From CAIXZV01 sp963697365 (GTDB lineage Bacteria > Chloroflexota > Limnocylindria > Limnocylindrales > CSP1-4): a stretch of DNA of 64,000 nucleotides. The stretch spans positions 1 through 64,000 of the forward strand of contig CAVONT010000007.1 in the NCBI GenBank assembly GCA_963697365.1, read 5' to 3'. Positions within the stretch are counted from its first letter, which is position 1; the number at the start of each line of letters is the position of its first letter. Shown one piece after another: positions 1 to 9,140 of this stretch. The position numbers were made by a program, and so were the translations under genes. A model generated the notes under the pieces. That model was not told the DNA's origin, did not search any database, and was given only the letters and a program-made list of their open reading frames with translations.

Positions 1-324
1 TGCGCCGATGAGCGCCCCGAGGCCCGCCGCCCATCCTGCCCACCAGGACAGGGTCGCGATCCCGATCGCGACCGGCAGCACACCCTTGGCGAGATCGCCG
101 GTCAGGGCGAGGAGGCCCCAGCCCGGTCCGGCCAGCTTCCAGACGTTTGCCGATCCGGGGTTCGTCTCGCCGTCATGGACCACGTCCACCCCGGCGCGTC
201 GCCCGATCCAGGCCGATACCGGGATCGAGCCGGCCAGGTAGCCGAGGAGGAGGGGGATCAGCAGGGCTGCGACGACGATGGCCGCCCAGAGCGCGATGGT
301 GGCAGGCGGTTGGGCACCGCTCAC
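1..324 (-). CDS. plsY: PlsY-family acyltransferase, C-terminus cut by window edge
   Basis: The protein reads VSGAQPPATIALWAAIVVAA at its N-terminus, a membrane segment, then GSIPVSAWIG, HDGETNPGSANVWKLAG and GDLAKGVLPV. These match the PlsY (acyl-phosphate:glycerol-3-phosphate acyltransferase) signatures GSIP, the glycine/asparagine-rich loop and DxxKG. About 108 residues are present; the rest lies beyond position 1. The GTG start at 324 overlaps the crtB stop as GTGA, so the two are probably translationally coupled. PlsY normally starts membrane phospholipid synthesis. Its place at the end of a carotenoid operon allows a role in acylating a carotenoid glycoside, which is inference only. Confidence 0.75.
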   Translation of the reverse strand, partial: MSGAQPPATIALWAAIVVAALLIPLLLGYLAGSIPVSAWIGRRAGVDVVHDGETNPGSANVWKLAGPGWGLLALTGDLAKGVLPVAIGIATLSWWAGWAAGLGALIGA

Positions 325-1197
325 GGGGCGCCCACGAGCGTCGAGCCCAGCACCAGGCGAAGCTTGCGATGCCGCGGCACCACGGCCCGGCGACCGCTCG
401 CGCCGTACCGGTCCCGTTCGATCTCCCGAAGGATCCCCTGGTACATCGCGCCCGCCGCCCGGATCCCGCGCCGGCCCCGGAGCAAGCAGTCGACGCCCGC
501 CAGTCCTGCCGCGTAGTCGGCGTCTGCGCGGACGATCTCCGGCGCCAGCAGTGCCCATCGGCGCGACTCCGGCCACGCCGGCTGCTCCGTGAGGGCGAGA
601 GCGGTGTCTGGATCGGAGCCCGGTCCCAGCCCCGCCTGTGCCAGCAGGTTGTCAGGCAGGTAGACGCGACCGTTGGCCGCGTCCTCGCGTATGTCGCGCA
701 GGATGTTCGTCCGCTGCATGGCGGCCCCCAGCGCCCGTGCGGCCGCGTCCGCCTCGGCCTCCCGGCCCGGCACGACGCCCAGGAGCGGCGCCATCAGCCG
801 GCCGACCGTCCCTGCCACCTGGTAGCAGTACAGGTCGAGGTCGGCGTCGGTGGCATGGCGCGGACCGGCGAGGTCGGCCCGCATCCCGTCGCAGAAGTCG
901 GCGACCGCGTCGCGCGGGAACGCCGGGTGGCGCGCGGCGAGGTCGGCAAGGAGCTCCGCCTCCGGTGAGCCCGTGGAGCTCGCGCTCCACCCATGCCTCG
1001 ACGGCGGCGAGGCGCGTCTCCGCCTCGGCCGCCGGCCCCTGGTCCACGAGGTCGTCGAGCGTCCGGAGCACCAGGTACAGGCGCCGCACGTCGGTTCGCA
1101 CGTCGGCCGGGAGGATGCGCGTGGCGAGATCGAACGTGCGGGCGACACGGGCCATCACGACCCGTGCCTCGCCGTCGTACTGCTCGATCCCGGCCAT
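321..1197 (-). CDS. crtB: phytoene/squalene synthase (frameshifted in this sequence)
   Basis: Condenses two GGPP molecules to phytoene, the first committed carotenoid step. The start MAGIEQYDGEARVVMARVAR is followed by the first aspartate-rich region (LRTLDDLVDQ). The C-terminal part holds LYCYQVAGTVG and the second motif NILRDIREDAANGRVYLP, typical of trans-isoprenyl diphosphate synthases. A single extra base at about 969 splits it into two frames; deleting it joins HG to SPEAELLADL and gives a normal length of about 290 residues. It follows crtI by 20 bp and overlaps the PlsY-like gene by 3 bp. Confidence 0.9.
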
Positions 1198-1217
1198 CGC
1201 TGGGGCTCCCCTCGCCC

Positions 1218-2735
1218 CTACGACGCGCGACGGGCCAGCCGGCCGGACGCCACGTCGGCCTCGACCACGCCCGCGGTCACCTGGGCGCCCAGGAACACGC
1301 CCGGGATCCCGCCGCCCGGGTGCGTGCCCGCACCCACGTAGTACAGCCCGCCCACGGTGCGGTCCCGGTTCGGCTGGCGGAAGTACGCCGACTGCCACAG
1401 GACGGGCTCGATCGCGAACGCGTTGCCCAGCGGCGCCTCCAGCTCGCGCTTGAAGTCGTCCGGCGTGAAGGCGTGCTCCACGACGATCGACTCGCGCAGC
1501 CCGTCGAGTCCGAAGTCGTGCTCCATGAAGTCGAGGACCCGCTCGCGCATCTGCGGTCCGACCACCGACCAGTCGTCGTGGGACGCGAGGTTCGGCACCG
1601 GCAGCAGCACGTAGAGCGACTCGCCACCGTTGGCGGCCATCGAGGGCTCCGTGCGCGACGGCGCGTGGACGTAGAGCGCCAGCGTGTCGGGCAGCTCCCG
1701 CTTGCGGGTGACCTGGCGCACGAACCCCGGGTAGTCGTCGCCCACCAGGAGCGTGTGGTGCTCCAGCTGGGGGAACTGGCGGTTCGTCCCCAGGTACAGG
1801 AGGTACGCGCTCATCGTGTGGCGCGGCCGGATCCACCGCCAGGGCACCCGATCCGGCACCGCGGGGTCCAGCAGGCGCCTGCGGGTCAACGACGCGTCGG
1901 CGTTGGAGACCACGAGATCCGCCGCGATCCGCTCGCCGTCGCCGAGGCGGACCCCGGTGACCTGCTTGCCGGACGTCTCGATCGCCGCCACCCGGCGTCC
2001 CAGGAGGACCTCGCCGCCGCCGGAGCGGATCACGTTCGCGAGGCTCTCGACGATGGAGTACACGCCGCCGTCGGCATACCAGACGCCGTCGGCCACCTGG
2101 AGGTACGAGAGGGCGGTGTAGATCGCGGGGACGCGCCACGGGTCCCCGCCGATGAACAGCGAGTGGAAGTCGAACACCATCCGCACCCGCGGGTCGCTGA
2201 AGTACTTGCCGACGAACCCGCGCAGCGACCGGATCGCGTCGAGCTTGAGCATCGTGGGCACGAGCTTGGCAAAGGAGACCGGCTCCAGGAACGGGCGCCG
2301 GCCGGCGACGAGAATGCCCTGCTCGTGGATCCGGCGTGACGCCTCCATGAAGTCGTCGTAGGCGCGAGCGTCGGCCTCCGAGAACTTCTCGATCTCGCCG
2401 ATCATCCCCTCGCGCGACTCCTGGAAGTCGAAGAACCGCGCGTCGTCCGACCAGCGGATGCGGTAGGCCGGATCGAGCTTGCTCAGGGTCACCTGCTGGG
2501 CTGTCGTCGTCCCGGCGAGGGCATAGAGCTCGTCGAACAGCCAGGGCATGGTGATGAGGCTGGGGCCCATGTCCCAGGTGTAGCCCTGGTCCTTGATCTG
2601 GTAGGCGCGGCCGCCGGGCTGCGCGCGGCGCTCGATGACCGTCACTCGATGGCCTTGGGCCTGGAGGCGGATCGCGGCGGCCAGACCGCCGAGTCCGGCT
2701 CCGATGACGACGGCGTGCAGGGGTCTGGTGCTCAT
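1218..2735 (-). CDS. crtI: phytoene desaturase (CrtI-type FAD oxidoreductase)
   Basis: Desaturates phytoene towards lycopene. About 505 residues, intact. The N-terminal Rossmann FAD motif reads VVIGAGLGGLAAAIRLQAQG, followed by a second dinucleotide-contact segment GGRAYQIKDQGYTWDMGPSL. The C-terminal family signature YYVGAGTHPGGGIPGVFLGA is present. ATG at 2735 overlaps the upstream glycosyltransferase stop (ATGA). Without correction of the upstream frameshift this frame runs on continuously with the UbiA/glycosyltransferase frame, so an automatic caller would report a false 1196-residue protein. Confidence 0.95.
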   Translation of the reverse strand: MSTRPLHAVVIGAGLGGLAAAIRLQAQGHRVTVIERRAQPGGRAYQIKDQGYTWDMGPSLITMPWLFDELYALAGTTTAQQVTLSKLDPAYRIRWSDDARFFDFQESREGMIGEIEKFSEADARAYDDFMEASRRIHEQGILVAGRRPFLEPVSFAKLVPTMLKLDAIRSLRGFVGKYFSDPRVRMVFDFHSLFIGGDPWRVPAIYTALSYLQVADGVWYADGGVYSIVESLANVIRSGGGEVLLGRRVAAIETSGKQVTGVRLGDGERIAADLVVSNADASLTRRRLLDPAVPDRVPWRWIRPRHTMSAYLLYLGTNRQFPQLEHHTLLVGDDYPGFVRQVTRKRELPDTLALYVHAPSRTEPSMAANGGESLYVLLPVPNLASHDDWSVVGPQMRERVLDFMEHDFGLDGLRESIVVEHAFTPDDFKRELEAPLGNAFAIEPVLWQSAYFRQPNRDRTVGGLYYVGAGTHPGGGIPGVFLGAQVTAGVVEADVASGRLARRAS

Positions 2736-3932
2736 GGCTGTGCTCCGGGGGCAGGGTGGGCGATGGGCTCGGGATCTGGCATGGACCGGCCCCGCCACTC
2801 CGGCGTTCGGCCGGCCACGAGCGCGGCGAGCGCCGCAACCTGGGCGCCGAGCGTGACGGCGGCGGTGAGCGGGTGGAGGACGACCGTCACGAGCGGCTGG
2901 CGCTGCGTGATGGCGAGCGCGGCACGCGCCGCGACAAGCACGGCGAGCGGGACGAGGGTGGCGGGCACCAGCGCCGGGTCCAGCGCCAGCGCGAGGAGCG
3001 GCAGGAGGAGCGGCAGCACCCAGGCGAATGCCTCGCCGGCCAGCAGCGTGATCACCACCGCGACCGAGAAGCCGGTGTAGCCCGGCAGGATCCGGGTCCA
3101 GCTCCGTGCGGCTTCGCCGGCGCTCGTGTAGTGGCGCGTGGCGGCGAGGCTGGCGGCGTGCACCGTGGCGACCGGCCGTCCTGCGCGAGCGAACGTCGCC
3201 GCCAGGTGCGACGTCCTCCCGGTGGGTGTCCGGCGTGGCTCCGTGGCCGTTCGTCGCGAGGTATGCCTCCCGGCGCACCAGCGCGAGCGGGCCGTACGAG
3301 AACGCCACGGCCGCGGGCCGGCCCCGGCGGAACGCCGAGAGCCACACCGGGAGGAAGCCGAACAGGAGCATCGGGTAGCCGGGGATCGCCACCTGCTCGC
3401 CGAACGTGGGCATCGCGTAGCGGGTGACGCCCGAGACGAGATCCGCGCCGGACGCCTGGAGCTCCCGGACTAGGACCTCGCACGCACCGGGCTGCAGCGT
3501 GGTGTCCGCATCGAGCGAGAGCACGAGATCGGTCGACGCCACCTGCATCCCTGACGAGACGGCCCAGGCCTTGCCCGACCAGCCGCCGGGTGCGGGCTCG
3601 ACGCGGAGCAGGGCGCCACGGTCGCCCAGCGGCCTGAGGCCCTCGGTCGCGACGCGCGCCGTCGCATCGGTGGAGCCGTCGTCGACGACCAGCACCCGGA
3701 GCTCGCCCGGATACCGCTGCGCGACCAGGGAGGCGAGGGCGCCGGGCAGGCGGGCCTCCTCGTTGCGGCACGGAACGAGGACGGTCAGCGCCGGCAGCGT
3801 TCCTCCTGGGCCGGCCTTCCGTCCGGCACGATGCCTCGTCGCCAGCCGGACCAGCAGCGTGTTCAGCAGCGTCCAGCCGGCGACCACGGTGGCCGCGGCG
3901 ATCGCGATCTCCCAGGGGCCGTACGTCGTGAC
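2732..3932 (-). CDS. GT2 carotenoid glycosyltransferase (CrtQ-like), frameshifted
   Basis: A hydrophobic N-terminal helix (AIAAATVVAGWTLLNTLLVR) precedes a GT-A fold: TVLVPCRNEE, VLVVDDGSTDAT and the DxD-type SLDADT. The C-terminus has further membrane helices (GYTGFSVAVVITLLAGEAFA). One extra base at about 3205 breaks the frame after DTHREDVA; deleting it continues into LAATFARAGRPVATVHAAS. The 5' boundary is uncertain because the frame is open into the UbiA gene with no stop; 3932 is placed where the UbiA homology ends. By position it probably glycosylates the carotenoid made by this operon. Confidence 0.7.
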
Positions 3933-4808
3933 CCCCCAGACGCGCAGGAGCTCGTGGGCGATGACGAAGCCCGCCGGGATGTTGAGCTGCATGAAGCTGC
4001 GCCAGGCACGGCGGGCCTGCGTCTCGTCGTCGCGGAGCAGGACCATGAGCGGCAGCAGCAGGTACGGCGCGAGCGCGATCGCTGCGATCGCCCCCCACGG
4101 CTGCTCGATGGTGAAGGTCATCGCCACCGCCACGCCGTAGCCGATGAGCGCGACCCACGCCGTGGCCCGCCCGCCCAGCACCGTCGCGATCGACCCGATG
4201 CCCGCCGCCCTGTCGTAGGCGATGTCCTGGATCGCCCCGATCGCATGACTCGCGATCCCCCAGGTCATGAAGCCGAGGAGCACCGGCCACGGAAGCTCGT
4301 CCACCGGGCGGCCGGTGACGAGGTACCCGCAGACTGCCGGCAGCACGAAGTGGAGCGCCGACGTCGTCGAATCGAGGAACGGCCGCTCCTTCGTCCGCAG
4401 CGGCGGGGCGGAGTAGGCGAGCGCGACGCCCACCGTGACCAGCAGCATCAGCGCGGCGAGCGGTCCCCCGATCAGGCCCAGCACGATGAGGAAGGGCACG
4501 TTGGTGGCGAGGATCCACAGCCACAGCGTCCGGCCATGGGTTGGGGCGACCAGCCCGCCCTCCAGCGACTGCTTGCGCGGGTTGCGGATGTCCGACTCGT
4601 AGTCGAACAGGTCGTTCACCCCGTACAGCAGGAGGTTGTAGGGGATGAGGAAGTAGATCGTGCCCAGGATCACGGCAGCATCGAGGCTGCGCGTCTGGTC
4701 GAAGGCGGCCGCGAGGTAGGGGAGTCCCGTGTTGATCCAGCTGACGGGCCGGCTGGCGAGCAGCAGGTCCCGGATGCCGAACCGGGCGGCTGCCTGGACG
4801 GTGCTCAC
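3933..4808 (-). CDS. UbiA-family prenyltransferase (lycopene elongase-like)
   Basis: About 292 residues with multiple membrane helices. The two Asp-rich UbiA motifs are seen as NDLFDYESDIRN (residues 65-76) and QDIAYDRAAG (residues 194-203). In carotenoid operons such enzymes are usually lycopene elongases of the CrtEb/LbtBC type that add C5 units to make C50 carotenoids, which fits the neighbouring two-part cyclase. GTG at 4808 overlaps the preceding cyclase stop (GTGA). No stop separates it from the glycosyltransferase, so either a genuine fusion or a lost stop is present. Confidence 0.8.
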
Positions 4809-5140
4809 GCGGCGCCCCTACCGGGAGACCCGCTGGCAACTCCGGGAGACCCGCCGGCACGGGCCGGCCGCCGGCCCCACGCGGCAATGGCGACGAGGTA
4901 CAGGCCAAGGCCGTACAGGAGGTCCTCGATGGGCATCGGCCCGAGATAGATCCCGGCGTTGTGCTCGCGCCCGTAGGTCACGATCGGCAGGCCGGTCAGG
5001 ATGACGTCGGCGACGATGGTCACCAGCCCGAAGGCGACGAGGCCGGCCCATGCGGCGCGCTCCCGCAGCACACCTGCCAGCCCGGCCAGGACGAGGCCCA
5101 GGGCGAGGACTGCCAGGGAGGCGAGCGTGTACTCAGGCAT
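4805..5140 (-). CDS. lycopene cyclase domain subunit (CrtYf/CrtYd type)
   Basis: A roughly 110-residue membrane protein starting MPEYTLASLAVLALGLVLAG with three hydrophobic helices. It carries the half-cyclase signature PMPIEDLLYGLGLYL (the PxE(E/D) motif of the lycopene cyclase domain). Cyclases of this class work as heterodimers of two roughly 100-residue subunits, and the partner lies directly upstream with an 8-nt overlap. The start at 5140 was chosen over 5158 because the family begins right at the first helix. Confidence 0.8.
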   Translation of the reverse strand: MPEYTLASLAVLALGLVLAGLAGVLRERAAWAGLVAFGLVTIVADVILTGLPIVTYGREHNAGIYLGPMPIEDLLYGLGLYLVAIAAWGRRPARAGGSPGVASGSPGRGAA

Positions 5141-5459
5141 CCGCCACGGCCTCGCCATGACTGCGCCGCCGCAACCATCGGAAGGACTCGAACAGGACCA
5201 CCGAGAACAGGGCCAGGAAGGCCAGCAGGAGCGGCTCCTCGGGCGGGATCCCGGGCTCGACGTACGCCACGACCCAGTCAAGGTTGGACGCGAACCACCC
5301 GCGCGCGGCGCCCACGAGGTCGAAGGCGAGGAACACGACGAGCACGGCGATGATGGGCCGCAGCAGGCGCAGGCTCACGACGCCCGGCAGGAACCGGTGC
5401 GCCAGCAGCAGGACGCCGCCGAACGAGAACAGGATGACGAGGAGGTAGAGTCCGGGCAC
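5133..5459 (-). CDS. lycopene cyclase domain subunit (CrtYe/CrtYc type)
   Basis: Second half of the heterodimeric cyclase, with three helices and the motif GIPPEEPLLLAFLALF. The GTG start at 5459 (VPGLYLLVILFSFGG) fits family members, which begin immediately with the first helix; an ATG at 5510 would add an arginine-rich leader unlike the family. It is the first gene of the carotenoid operon and overlaps the second subunit. The two halves would close rings on lycopene or on a C50 acyclic precursor. Confidence 0.75.
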   Translation of the reverse strand: MPGLYLLVILFSFGGVLLLAHRFLPGVVSLRLLRPIIAVLVVFLAFDLVGAARGWFASNLDWVVAYVEPGIPPEEPLLLAFLALFSVVLFESFRWLRRRSHGEAVADA

Positions 5460-5506
5460 GACACAGATGATGCGGGATCGGCAGGTGCCGTGCCGTCGCG
5501 GGCACG

Positions 5507-6536
5507 TCATCCGGGCGGGGTGGCGACGTCCAGCGTCCGCCGTGCGTGCGGAAGGCCGGGATGATCTCCTTCCCGTAGATCGCCAGCTGCTCCTCCTCGT
5601 TCCCGTTCATCAGGTAGAGGTTGAACTGGTCCACGCCGGCCGTCGGCCAGCTCCCGGAGCCGCGCGATGTGCTGGTCCACGGACCCGACCAGGCAGAAGC
5701 GGTCCACGATCTCGTCGGTGACGAACGACGCATTCGACGAGCCGACCTCGGCGTGGTGCAGGTAGTCGTAGCCCTCGCGGTCGCGGATGTACGCGGTGAG
5801 CTCGGGCGGCAGGTCCTCGCGCGGGTACTTGTTCACGAGGTCCACCACGTGGTTGCCCACGAGGGCCGGGAACCAGCGCGTGCGGTCCCGGGCGTCGGCC
5901 AGGTCGCCGACGTGGGCCGGCGCGGCGGCCATGACCTTGACTGCGGACGGGTCGCGGCCGGACTCCTCCGCCGAGGCGTGCACCTGCGAGACGAACCAGC
6001 GGATCAGGTCGGGGTCGCCGATCTGGAGCATCGCGCCGTCCGCGACCCGGCCCGTGAGCTTGAGGGCCACGGGCCCGTAGCCCGCGATCCACACCGGGAG
6101 GCGGTGACCCTGTCGTCCATGTGAGCTCGAGCATCGTGCCCTCGAACTCGATGCCGCGCCCCTCGGCCAGCGCCCTGATCACGTGGACCGCCTGCTCGAG
6201 GTCCTTCATCGTCGTCGGGGCCTTGCCCAGGACGCGTCGGGCAGAGTCGCCGCGACCGATGCCGAGGTCCATGCGCCCGCCGGACAGGTCATTGAGGAAG
6301 GCCAGCGTCGAGGCGGTGACCGAAGGCTCGCGCGTCGCCGGGTTGGTCACGCAGGTGCCCAGGCGCATCGTGGTGGTCGCCTGCGCCATGAGGGTCAGGA
6401 GCGGATAGGGATCCGCCCACAGGACGTGGCTGTCGAACAGCCACCCATAGGAGAACCCTGCCTGCTCGGCCTGCTTCGTGAGCGCAACGGTGCGGTCGAT
6501 CGAGTGCTCAGGCTTGAGGGTGAATCCGAACTGCAT
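5507..6536 (-). CDS. LLM-class (F420-dependent type) oxidoreductase, two frameshifts
   Basis: Luciferase-like TIM-barrel protein. The start MQFGFTLKPEHSIDRTVALT and segments such as MRLGTCVTNPATREPSVTAS and LGIGRGDSARRVLG resemble the F420-dependent oxidoreductase group found near hydantoin and pyrimidine degradation genes. Extra bases at about 6104 and 5641 (coding C and G) break the frame; removing them rejoins TTGS-RLPVWIAGYGPV and ELAD-AGVDQFNLYLMNG. The exact C-terminus after GKEIIPAFR is unclear, since the corrected frame has no nearby stop; 5507 is the nearest stop in one of the other frames. The substrate is unknown. Confidence 0.75.
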
Positions 6537-6569
6537 GCTCGTCCTCTCGTGGGGGCCCGTGAGAATTGA

Positions 6570-6605
6570 GCGGCTCGGCCGTCCTCCTCCAGACAGCCGA
6601 GCCGC
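6570..6605. terminator. GC-rich stem-loop between nitrilase and LLM genes
   Basis: A perfect 10-bp inverted repeat (GCGGCTCGGC at 6570-6579 and its complement at 6596-6605) with a 16-nt loop. It lies in the 127-bp gap between two minus-strand genes. No clear U-run follows on either strand, so it may be an intrinsic terminator of a high-GC type, an attenuator or an mRNA-stabilising hairpin. Confidence 0.45.
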
Positions 6606-6663
6606 GCGGGATCATACCGGACGGCAGCATCTCCGCGACCCTGCCGAACGGCCCGTGGTCGGC

Positions 6664-7515
6664 CTACGGGCGAGTGAGGTCGCCGTACATGTCCGGGCGG
6701 CGGTCGCGGTAGAACTGCCAGGTCTCGCGGACCTTCTTGACCATCTCGAAGTCCAGGTCGCGGATGATCAGCTCCTCGTCGTACGGCGAGCCCACGCCGC
6801 CCACGAACTGCCCGAGCGGGTCGACGAAGTAGCTCTGGCCGTAGAAGTCGTCCGGCCCGATCTCCTTCTCGATGCCCACGCGGTTGATCGTGCCGACGAA
6901 GTAGCCGTTCGCGAGCGAGTGGCTGACCTGCTCGACGCGCCAGAGGTACTCGGACAGGCCGCGCGAGGTCGCCGACGGGATGAGCACGATCTCGGCGCCG
7001 TTGAGGCCCAGCGCGCGCGCGCCCTCCGGGAAGTGGCGGTCGTAGCAGATGTACACGCCGACCCGGCCGACGGCGGTCTCGAACACCGGGTAGCCCAGGT
7101 TGCCCGGGCGGAAGTAGAACTTCTCCCAGAAGCCCTGGACGTGCGGGATGTGCGTCTTGCGGTACTTGCCGAGATACGTGCCGTCGGCGTCGATGACTGC
7201 CGCGGTGTTGTAGTAGATCCCGGTGGTCTGGCTGTCCTCCTCGTACATCGGCACGACGAGGACCATCCCGGTCTCCTTGGCCAGCGCCTGGAAGCGCTTG
7301 GTGGTGGGACCGTCCGGGATGAGCTCGGTGTACGAGTAGTACTTCTTGTCCTGGACCTGGCAGAAGTACGGGCCGTAGAACAGCTCCTGGAAGAGCATGA
7401 ACTGGGCGCCCTGCTTCTTCGCCTCGTGGACGTACCCCTCGTGCTTCTGGATCATCGACTCCTTGTCGCCGGTCCAGGTGGCCTGCAGGAGTGCGCCTCG
7501 GACGATTCGGGTCAT
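6664..7515 (-). CDS. nitrilase-superfamily amidohydrolase (beta-ureidopropionase-like)
   Basis: Carbon-nitrogen hydrolase of 283 residues. The catalytic triad is visible: Glu in LFQELFYGPYF, Lys in GKYRKTHIP and Cys in VGVYICYDRHFPEGAR. The closest functional types are N-carbamoyl-beta-alanine and N-carbamoyl-amino-acid amidohydrolases. ATG at 7515 follows a strong GAGGAGG ribosome site. It is divergent from a class III aminotransferase and upstream of an F420-type oxidoreductase. With the aminotransferase it could carry out the last steps of reductive pyrimidine breakdown (ureidopropionate to beta-alanine to malonate semialdehyde). The substrate is inferred. Confidence 0.85.
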   Translation of the reverse strand: MTRIVRGALLQATWTGDKESMIQKHEGYVHEAKKQGAQFMLFQELFYGPYFCQVQDKKYYSYTELIPDGPTTKRFQALAKETGMVLVVPMYEEDSQTTGIYYNTAAVIDADGTYLGKYRKTHIPHVQGFWEKFYFRPGNLGYPVFETAVGRVGVYICYDRHFPEGARALGLNGAEIVLIPSATSRGLSEYLWRVEQVSHSLANGYFVGTINRVGIEKEIGPDDFYGQSYFVDPLGQFVGGVGSPYDEELIIRDLDFEMVKKVRETWQFYRDRRPDMYGDLTRP

Positions 7516-7767
7516 GCGGTCGGCCTCCTCGAGCTGTGCCCGTGCAGCGGGCCGTCCGTTGTCGGACGGCTGGCCCCGAGGCGGCGCCCCGGGGGCCATG
7601 ATGCGCGTGAGCATACGCCTCTGGCAGGCGTTGAGCCGGGTGTCCCCGCGGCGTGCAGGACGGCCGCCGGGGTTCGTGTCGTGTGGTGTAATTCGGACAG
7701 GCCAAGCCGCGACGGACGGTCGCGGATGCAGGCGGGCAGGCCACGAAGCCGCCCGGAACGGAGGACC

Positions 7768-9103
7768 ATGGGCATCAGCGCCGCGCCCGGCATGACCAGC
7801 CAGGAGATCGTCGCCCTCTCGCGCAAGCACACGGTGTTCAGCTGGTCGGTCCAGGGCGCCATCGATCCCATCGCGATCGAACGCGGCCGAGGGGGTCTAC
7901 CTCTACACCCCCGAGGGCCAGCGCATCCTGGACTTCAACAGCCAGCTGATGTCGGTGAACATCGGCCACGGCGACCAGCGGGTCATCAGCGCCATCACCG
8001 AGCAGCTCGCGAAGCTCCAGTTCGTGCAGCCGGCGTTCGCCACCGAGATCCGCGCCCGCCTCGGCGCGAAGATGGCGGAGATCCTGCCCGGCGACATGAA
8101 CAAGGTCTTCTTCACCCTCGGCGGGGCCGAGGCGGTGGAGAACGCGATCAAGCTCGCCCGCCACGTCACCGGCCGCCAGAAGATCCTCGCCCGCTACCGC
8201 ACGTACCACGGCGCCACCGCAGGGGCGATGACCCTCACCGGCGACTTCCGCCGCTGGGCGAATGAGCCCGGCATCGTCGGCGTCGTCCGCTATCCCGACA
8301 CCCATCGCTGGGGCGAGAAGGAGCCGCGGCCGGCCGAGGAGGCGCTCCAGGGCCTCGAGGACGTGATCAAGTACGAGGGTCCCAAGTCGATCGCCGCGGT
8401 GTTCCTCGAGACGGTCGTGGGCACCAACGGCATCCTCATCCCGCCCGACGGCTACCTGGCCGGCGTCCGCGAGCTGTGCGACCGCTACGGGATCCTGATG
8501 GTCGCCGACGAGGTCATGGCGGGCTTCGGCCGGACCGGCCGCTGGTTCGCGGTGGACCACTGGGACGTGACCCCGGACCTCATGACGATGGCCAAGGGCC
8601 TCACGTCGTCCTACCTGCCGCTGGGCGCCGTCGCCATGCGCGACCACGTCTCCGAGTGGCTCGACAGCAACATGTTCTACGGCGGCCTGACGTACTCCAG
8701 CCACCCGGTCAGCCTCGCCGCCGCGCTGGCGACGATCGGGGTCTACGAGGAGGACGACCTCATCGGCAATGCCGCCCGGATGGGCGAGGTGATGCGCCGC
8801 CACCACGAGGCGCTCGCGGCCAAGCACCCGTCGGTCGGCGCGCACCGCAACATCGGCCTGTTCGGCATCCTCGATCTCGTCCGGAGCCAGGATCCCTGGA
8901 CCCCGCTGACGCCGTTCAACGGCACGAGCGACGAGATGAAGGCCATCGGCAAGTTCTTCCGCGAGAACGGGCTGTACGTGATGATCGCGAACAACTCGAT
9001 CCACACGAACCCGCCGCTGTGCATCACCGAGGACCAGCTGGCCGAGGGCTTCGAGCTGATCGACCGGGCCCTCGACATCGCCGACCAGGCCGTCACCGGC
9101 TGA
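7768..9103 (+). CDS. class III PLP aminotransferase, frameshifted near the N-terminus
   Basis: Omega-type aminotransferase. It begins MGISAAPGMTSQEIVALSRK after a GGAGG ribosome site. The PLP lysine lies in MTMAKGLTSSYLPLGAVAM and the cofactor-contact aspartate in LMVADEVMAGFGRTGRW. An extra G at about 7885 breaks the frame at AIER; removing it gives AIER-AEGVYLYTPEGQRI and a protein of about 445 residues. Divergent from the nitrilase gene across 252 bp. Likely a beta-alanine:pyruvate or similar aminotransferase, judged by context. Confidence 0.88.
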
Positions 9104-9140
9104 CACGGCTGGGGCTGCCCTGATCGTCTCGGCCGCCGCC

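Noticed and set aside
652..2838. Long arginine/proline-rich minus-strand reading frame over crtI
   Set aside because: It is an out-of-frame shadow: high G+C makes long spurious frames, and only its last part coincides with the true crtB N-terminus.
1218..4808. A single 1196-residue UbiA-glycosyltransferase-desaturase protein
   Set aside because: The glycosyltransferase leaves this frame at about 3205 and ends at 2732 in another. The frame in between is arginine-rich out-of-frame sequence, and crtI has its own start overlapping the restored stop.
6478..8265. A 595-residue plus-strand frame opposite the nitrilase gene
   Set aside because: It is antisense to a clear nitrilase with catalytic triad. 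Only the short piece from 7768 is real, as the aminotransferase N-terminus.
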